A stretch of DNA of 8,544 nt, taken from positions 1 to 8,544 of the forward strand of contig JAPLWZ010000141.1 of NCBI GenBank assembly GCA_026396335.1, in the 5' to 3' direction. Below the pieces are notes generated by a model. The model saw only the letters and a program-made list of their open reading frames with translations. It did no database searches and was not told the DNA's origin. Within the stretch, counting starts at the first letter, position 1. Each line of letters starts with the position of its first letter. The position numbers and the translations under genes are program-made. This document shows positions 4,781 through 8,544 of the stretch, one piece after another. The stretch comes from Microcaldota archaeon. GTDB lineage: Archaea > Micrarchaeota > Micrarchaeia > Anstonellales > Anstonellaceae.

Positions 4781-4788
4781 TTTAAAAG
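4781..4788 (+). promoter_or_regulatory. TATA box for the 107-residue gene
   Basis: TTTAAAAG preceded by TCGG lies 35-42 nt ahead of the ATG at 4823, predicting a start near 4810 and a leader of about 12 nt. Confidence 0.6.
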
Positions 4789-4822
4789 CACTTCCCAGCA
4801 CAAGCCACAACAAGGCGATATT

Positions 4823-5146
4823 ATGGCTACCAATCAGGTTTTCTTAAACGGAAAAGAAATCAAATCACTTTCAGGCGAAGCTCCAACTGGCATAAGAAAA
4901 GCCATAGAGGACTCTCTGCCGGGCGCGAAGCTTCAGTTCGCAGGTTCCAGTATCGTGCATGGCAAAAAGACCTGCTCTGTGTTCGGAAGGCTCGACTTGA
5001 ACGATGAAAAGCCGGCTTTCCTTGGTGTGACTCTCTTAAAAAAAGATGGAATTCTGAACATCAAGGTCAACGGGTACCCGGACATAGAGCAGACGCTGAA
5101 AGAATTCATTGAGAATTATAAGAGTAGCAATGAAAAATCAGTCTAA
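4823..5146 (+). CDS. Conserved-looking hypothetical protein, 107 residues
   Basis: I do not recognise this protein. It is small and soluble, with no signal peptide or membrane segment. Predicted order: a beta strand with turn (NQVFLNGKEI), a helix (TGIRKAIEDSL, about 22-32), two or three strands (KLQFAGSSIV, KKTCSVFGRLDL, AFLGVTLLKK, GILNIKVNG; about 36-83), and a C-terminal amphipathic helix (IEQTLKEFIENYKSS, about 88-102). This looks like a compact alpha/beta fold with one cysteine (C51). I chose ATG 4823 because AGGCGAT precedes it and the TATA box at 4781-4788 would place the transcript start downstream of the alternative start at 4751. It is divergent from the SRP RNA gene and ends 6 nt from the convergent aRF1 stop, so the two mRNAs probably overlap at their 3' ends. 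Confidence 0.8.
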   Translation: MATNQVFLNGKEIKSLSGEAPTGIRKAIEDSLPGAKLQFAGSSIVHGKKTCSVFGRLDLNDEKPAFLGVTLLKKDGILNIKVNGYPDIEQTLKEFIENYKSSNEKSV

Positions 5147-5152
5147 CCCTAA

Positions 5153-6361
5153 TTACCTGTAGCGCAAGAAAGCGCCTATCCCGTAAAACGAGCCCAAAAA
5201 CTGCGCGCCTTCCGCGGTATCTGGCGAAATTACCATCACTTCCACATTCATCTTTTCCGCGAGTTCAATCAGGTCATCAATAAGCAGCTGCTCGGATTCC
5301 ACTTTCACCGTGCCACCGATTGCATTTATCTTTTCCTGTAAGTCAAACGGGCTTTTCGCGGTAATGTACTGCACGTCTCCGGTTGTGGTGTCCACTATTT
5401 TCGCGCGCTTGTAAGTGAGCCCTTCTGAAATCAAAAGTTGCGATGCCTGCTTGGACTCAAGCGCCTTTCTCACTTCCGCCTCGCCGTAAGTGGCAAGCCC
5501 CTCTTCAGAGACGACCGCCTTGATGAATCTTTCAATTATCACTCGCTCCTTTATCGCAGCCTGCTCGGAAATGAGGTCTCCTGACTTTGCCATCACTTCC
5601 CTTATCCCGTATTCATCAGTGTAGCCAGTGTCCACCACGCCGAGTATTTTTATCTGGTAGTTGAAGGGCGACATCTTCACGAAATTCTCCTTCGCAGGCC
5701 CCGGCCCGCCGACAATCACGCCCTTGACAGTATTCACAAAGTAGCGGTCCATGTGCTCGCCCACGTGCTTGTAGTAGTATTCTATCGACTCTTCAATCAG
5801 CCGCTCGAACCTGCGCGCAGACTGCCCTCCTTTCCTTATCTTCGCGTGCGCCATTGAGCGTATTCTGGAAAGTATCCTCGTATTCGTTCCCTTGAGTTCT
5901 GCAAGCGTGCACTCGCGCCCGTCCATGACTACTATGCCGTATGCATCGTTTGTGAGAAGGGTGCGCTCAAGCGGTTCAAGGAAAAAGCGCGAGTCGCATC
6001 TGTAGATTGAAACCTGTATCGGCTCGGGCGGAAATACGGTAATAAGCTCAATGTCTGTTTTAGCAGGGTTGTCAGACACATTCCCGCAGAAAATTGCAAC
6101 GCCTGATGCTGGCGCGGTATTCCCGTATGTTTTCAAATGGTGCAGTATCCTCTCAAGCGCATCTCCGACATTCTTCCTGGTGCTTTTCGACTTGATATTT
6201 GTCGCCTGCCCGGCTTCCTCGCGGAGCTTGCTGCCCATTTCGTGCACCGGCTGCTTGGATGGTATGTAAACGGAAATGAGCTCGGTTCCACTGCCCTTAA
6301 GCTCGCGAAGGCGGGCAAGCTGCTTTTTCAGCTCGTACTTCTGTTTTGTCGATTCATCCAC
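5153..6361 (-). CDS. prf1: Peptide chain release factor subunit 1 (aRF1)
   Basis: Recognises all three stop codons in the ribosomal A site and triggers peptidyl-tRNA hydrolysis, acting with the archaeal aEF1A GTPase. Counting from GTG 6370 it has 405 residues; I prefer GTG 6361 (402 residues), as GGTGA ends 5 nt ahead of it while the 6370 GTG lies inside that Shine-Dalgarno. Positions here use the longer numbering: domain 1 has NIKS (58-61) and YRCDSRF (123-129, the YxCxxxF stop-codon motif); domain 2 has the catalytic GGQ (181-183) in RKGGQSARRFERL; domain 3 follows to the C-terminus, with AVVSEEGLATYGEAEVRKAL. Length and motifs are normal, so it should be functional. It lies 54 nt after the 380-residue gene on the same strand and may be cotranscribed. 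A strong TATA-like sequence (6374-6385) is too close to the start to serve it unless translation begins further in. Confidence 0.97.
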   Translation of the reverse strand: MDESTKQKYELKKQLARLRELKGSGTELISVYIPSKQPVHEMGSKLREEAGQATNIKSKSTRKNVGDALERILHHLKTYGNTAPASGVAIFCGNVSDNPAKTDIELITVFPPEPIQVSIYRCDSRFFLEPLERTLLTNDAYGIVVMDGRECTLAELKGTNTRILSRIRSMAHAKIRKGGQSARRFERLIEESIEYYYKHVGEHMDRYFVNTVKGVIVGGPGPAKENFVKMSPFNYQIKILGVVDTGYTDEYGIREVMAKSGDLISEQAAIKERVIIERFIKAVVSEEGLATYGEAEVRKALESKQASQLLISEGLTYKRAKIVDTTTGDVQYITAKSPFDLQEKINAIGGTVKVESEQLLIDDLIELAEKMNVEVMVISPDTAEGAQFLGSFYGIGAFLRYR

Positions 6362-6415
6362 AAAATTCACCGATTTTATATTATCTAGGCTAGGGGCGCT
6401 TTAAGAATAATGGGG

Positions 6416-7558
6416 CTACGCGGAACGCTTGCCTTCCGCATCCATGGTGACAAGCTCAACTTCGAATTCCTTCAGGATATAGCCCATGAGCGGGTCGTTC
6501 AGTATGCGCTCCTGCATCTTTTCCGCTTCCTCAAGGGTCCTGCCCATCACAATCCATGTCTTCAGGTCCAGGTGCTTCACGCCGTAGAAGAAGCCTGCGA
6601 CCTTGTAGGGGCCGAATGTCTTGAAGTAGTCCGGCAAATTCATGCTGCCGATCGCGAAAACCTGCCCGAGGGAATAGTCCTCAGTGCCATAGAACTTCTT
6701 CACCGCAGTGGCGCGGGCCTCCTGTATGGACGAGTGGTGGAAAAGCCCGAGTGTCGGCGATTGCTTTTTTGAGTACGTGCTCGGGTCCTGCACCTGCCCG
6801 TTCCTGCGCACGCGGTCATACACCATGTCTAGGAAAGTATTCAGGTGCGTGTTGCCGTCCACCCTGAAGTATTCGTTCGTGAGGTAGTTCTTCACGCCTG
6901 CAGTCATCAGTATCCTCAGGTTGTCGAAAGTCGGGTCGGAATCAAGCGCGTGCCTCAGGACTTTTTTCTGCTCGTAGGGGTGCGTGCACAGGTTGACTAT
7001 GCTTTTCACCCAGTTGCCTGCAATCGTGCCGTTGTGGCCGTATGCCCTTTTCATGAGGTTCTCTATGTCCTCCTCCGTCTCGATGCGCACCTGCATGCGC
7101 TTGCCCCTCATGCCGTATTCGAGCACCGCCCTCCTGCTGAGGAGCATGCTTTCCATCTCAAGCGCAATGTCCTGCGCATGCATCATGCCGCAGTTGAAAA
7201 CTGCCTCCTGCACCTCTATGTCATGGTACGACCGTGTCGAATGCAGGCATCCCATCCTAAGCATCACGTTGCCGTGCGCAGTCAGGTGCACGAATATGTC
7301 AATCGGCCTGCCTGCCTTGTAAAGGGGGTAATACCCGCGCATCTTTTCCTGTATGTGCGACTTTATCTCCGCGGTTATTTCCGGCGTGACGAAGGTGCCG
7401 GCAACCGACATCCTCTCGAAGTCAATGAGCGTGCCGTTTTTCATCTCGTGCGCAATCTGCTCCTGGAGCGCGGAATTGAATGCCGCGGATACGTCCCTTG
7501 CGTCGGCGCATCCCACCACTATGTGCAGCTCGACTTTCTTGATGTTGTTTTCCGCCAT
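6416..7558 (-). CDS. Unknown 380-residue protein with beta-carbonic-anhydrase-like N-terminus
   Basis: I do not recognise the whole protein. The first 100 residues resemble a beta-carbonic anhydrase in motif order: a strand leading to GCADARD (16-22, compare CxDxR), a helix, SVAGTFV (51-57, where the family has an RNAGN-like motif), and DIFVHLTAHGN (87-97, where the family has GHxxCG). C17, D19 and R21 fit one zinc ligand plus the Asp-Arg pair; at the second site a His (H91 or H95) is present but the partner Cys is not at its usual spacing. The remaining 280 residues are soluble, rich in Met, His and Arg, with GCLHSTRSYHD (103-113), an FNCGMMHAQD segment (121-130) and a C-terminal domain from about 300. 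The start at ATG 7558 follows GGTGA by 4 nt; a TATA-like box lies at 7605-7613. Carbonic anhydrase activity is not claimed. Confidence 0.85.
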   Translation of the reverse strand: MAENNIKKVELHIVVGCADARDVSAAFNSALQEQIAHEMKNGTLIDFERMSVAGTFVTPEITAEIKSHIQEKMRGYYPLYKAGRPIDIFVHLTAHGNVMLRMGCLHSTRSYHDIEVQEAVFNCGMMHAQDIALEMESMLLSRRAVLEYGMRGKRMQVRIETEEDIENLMKRAYGHNGTIAGNWVKSIVNLCTHPYEQKKVLRHALDSDPTFDNLRILMTAGVKNYLTNEYFRVDGNTHLNTFLDMVYDRVRRNGQVQDPSTYSKKQSPTLGLFHHSSIQEARATAVKKFYGTEDYSLGQVFAIGSMNLPDYFKTFGPYKVAGFFYGVKHLDLKTWIVMGRTLEEAEKMQERILNDPLMGYILKEFEVELVTMDAEGKRSA

Positions 7559-7604
7559 CGGCTCACCCTTCGCTATCCCACTATCCTACATTACCCCTGA
7601 AAAG

Positions 7605-7613
7605 GATTAAAAA
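7605..7613 (-). promoter_or_regulatory. TATA-like box for the 380-residue gene
   Basis: The minus strand reads TTTTTAATC about 47-55 nt ahead of the ATG at 7558, predicting a leader of roughly 24 nt with GGGTGA. Confidence 0.5.
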
Positions 7614-7626
7614 TGAACTCGCGCGG

Positions 7627-7661
7627 CGCCCCGGGCGATGGGGCGTTCCCGGGGCGTTTTT
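7627..7661 (+). terminator. GC-rich hairpin followed by five Ts in a divergent spacer
   Basis: CGCCCCGGG (7627-7635) and CCCGGGGCG (7648-7656) form a perfect 9-bp stem with a 12-nt loop, followed by TTTTT on the plus strand: the shape of a bacterial intrinsic terminator. No plus-strand gene precedes it, since it lies between divergent promoters. A second, shorter GC stem (CCGCC 7672-7676 with GGCGG 7683-7687) follows. It may block antisense transcription toward the plus-strand operon or belong to a small RNA. Confidence 0.45.
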
Positions 7662-7699
7662 GTGCCTGCGGCCGCCCTTTCCGGCGGGCGTTCATATGC

Positions 7700-7709
7700 T
7701 TTATATATT
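7700..7709 (+). promoter_or_regulatory. TATA box for the HyfB-like operon
   Basis: TTTATATATT is the strongest TATA-like sequence on this strand in the spacer. Its centre near 7705 predicts transcription starting near 7731, 32 nt ahead of the ATG at 7763 and inside the palindrome at 7724-7740. Confidence 0.7.
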
Positions 7710-7723
7710 TTTCTTCAGCCATC

Positions 7724-7740
7724 TAAGTGTTCAACACTTA
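7724..7740. promoter_or_regulatory. 17-bp palindrome over the predicted start site of the HyfB-like operon
   Basis: TAAGTGTT-C-AACACTTA is a perfect 8-bp inverted repeat with one central base, centred on 7732, about 27 bp from the TATA centre. That is the expected site for a dimeric repressor that blocks RNA polymerase after TBP/TFB binding. It could also fold as a hairpin at the mRNA 5' end, but with a 1-nt loop that is unlikely. Confidence 0.6.
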
Positions 7741-7762
7741 ATCTAAGGTAAGGCGGCTGCAC

Positions 7763-8544
7763 ATGATTACTGAAATCATTCCGATGTCACCTCTGCCCAT
7801 ATCTATTGCTCTCTTTCTCCTCGGCGCGCTTTTCTCCCTCGTTTTCTCCTCCAAGCCGCGCATTGCTTCCAAGTTTGCATTCCTGTCTGCCATTCTTGGC
7901 AGCGCATTCGCACTAGTTGCCGGCGCGTCAGCACTGCTTGGGCAGGGCTCGCCACCAATCACGCTCGCATCCATCCCCACAATCGGCTCGCTCACAATTT
8001 CAATCGATGCACTCTCCGGCTTTTTCGTCGCATTCATCGCATTCGTGGGCATAGCAGCTTCGATCTATTCCATCAGTTATGTAGCTGAATACGAAAAAAA
8101 GGGATATGGGCTCGGGCGCTTCGGCTTTCTCTTCAACATATTCCTGCTTTCCATGATTCTTGTCGTCTCCGCGCAAAACGCGCTTCTCTTCCTAATAATC
8201 TGGGAAATAATGGCAATAAGCTCGTACTTCCTTGTCACATATGAGCACAGGGAGGAAAGCGTGCAGTCCGCTGGCTTCATCTACCTGCTCATCGCGCACG
8301 TGGGTGCAGTCGCGCTCGCAATCATGTTCCTTGCGCTTGCATCCGTTTCGGGTTCGTTTGACTTCGCATCATTCCACGCCGCACAATATGCGCCCTTCCT
8401 CGCGGGGGCGATATTCATCCTTGCTTTGATCGGGTTCGGTTCCAAGTGCGGCATAATCCCGCTCCATATCTGGCTGCCCCTTGCGCACCCGCAGGCGCCA
8501 AGCAACATCTCCGCGCTGATGTCCGGCGTGATGCTCAAGACGGC
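7763..8544 (+). CDS. hyfB: HyfB-like proton-translocating subunit of a group 4 hydrogenase-type complex (partial, 3' end missing)
   Basis: The first 260 codons of a NuoL/NuoM/MrpD-family membrane subunit, the antiporter-like module that couples a redox complex to proton or sodium movement. Full-length homologues have about 500-670 residues, so roughly half is present. Multiple hydrophobic helices start at the N-terminus. Conserved landmarks are IIWEIMAISSYFLVTYEHRE (145-164), with the helix-5 pumping Glu at 148; GFGSKCGIIPLHIWLP (224-239), with the helix-7 Lys at 228; and AHPQAPSNISALMSGVMLKT (241-260). The EHREES and LPLAHPQAPS forms resemble HyfB/HycC-type hydrogenase subunits more than complex I. 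ATG 7763 is preceded by a modest AAGGCGG. As first gene after a promoter it probably heads an operon whose hydrogenase genes lie beyond the window. A Mrp antiporter or a non-hydrogenase complex is not excluded. Confidence 0.93.
   Translation, partial: MITEIIPMSPLPISIALFLLGALFSLVFSSKPRIASKFAFLSAILGSAFALVAGASALLGQGSPPITLASIPTIGSLTISIDALSGFFVAFIAFVGIAASIYSISYVAEYEKKGYGLGRFGFLFNIFLLSMILVVSAQNALLFLIIWEIMAISSYFLVTYEHREESVQSAGFIYLLIAHVGAVALAIMFLALASVSGSFDFASFHAAQYAPFLAGAIFILALIGFGSKCGIIPLHIWLPLAHPQAPSNISALMSGVMLKT

Noticed and set aside
6374..6385. Strong TATA-like sequence GATAATATAAAAT on the minus strand ahead of aRF1
   Set aside because: It is only about 13 nt from the preferred GTG start, so a start site 26 nt downstream would fall inside the coding region; a weaker CTTAAAG at 6399-6405 fits better, or aRF1 is cotranscribed with the gene upstream.
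6845..7600. A 251-codon plus-strand ORF opposite the 380-residue gene
   Set aside because: His/Val/Cys-rich composition typical of an antisense shadow, no Shine-Dalgarno or motif; the minus-strand gene has a TATA box and GGTGA.
1..8544. CRISPR arrays, insertion sequences, integrase or att sites
   Set aside because: I saw no regularly spaced repeats, transposase motifs or terminal inverted repeats; the tRNA-Ser 3' end is not duplicated within the window.

Overview
This window looks chromosomal and archaeal. The main evidence is a class-1 translation release factor of the archaeal/eukaryotic type (NIKS and GGQ motifs), an archaeal-type SRP (7S) RNA with an Alu domain, a PAC2-family proteasome assembly chaperone, a tRNA-Ser gene with no encoded CCA, AT-rich TATA-like boxes 25-45 nt ahead of most genes, GGTGA/GAGGTG Shine-Dalgarno sequences, and T-rich tracts after genes. 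Compact spacing, small membrane proteins of obscure family and a VirB2-like pilin pair would fit a DPANN-type lineage (Diapherotrites/Micrarchaeota-like), but that placement is inference; only the domain Archaea is firm.

Layout. 10-627 (-): Mn-type superoxide dismutase. 701-1444 (-): PAC2 proteasome chaperone with a C-terminal HbYX tail. 1606-1947 and 2070-2408 (-): two tandem paralogous small membrane proteins resembling VirB2/TrbC-type pilins. 2483-2568 (-): tRNA-Ser(GCU). 2668-2811 (+): a 47-residue zinc-ribbon protein. 2843-3496 (-) and 3606-4343 (+): a divergent pair of Yip1-like multi-pass membrane paralogs. 4428-4691 (-): SRP RNA. 4823-5146 (+): unknown 107-residue protein. 5153-6361 (-): aRF1. 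6416-7558 (-): unknown 380-residue protein whose N-terminus resembles a beta-carbonic anhydrase. 7763 to the window end (+): start of a HyfB/NuoL-M-type proton-pumping subunit, probably the first gene of a group 4 membrane-bound hydrogenase or related complex.

How the genes relate. There is no single pathway. SRP RNA, tRNA-Ser and aRF1 are translation and targeting housekeeping; PAC2 serves the proteasome; SOD handles superoxide; the HyfB-like subunit points to membrane bioenergetics. The less ordinary content is the pilin pair, the Yip1 pair, the carbonic-anhydrase-like protein, the zinc-ribbon mini-protein, and several well-placed DNA symmetry elements. The best of these is a 17-bp palindrome centred on the predicted transcription start of the hydrogenase-like operon. 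Nothing here is a complete new system; the pilin pair and the carbonic-anhydrase-like protein are the best leads.
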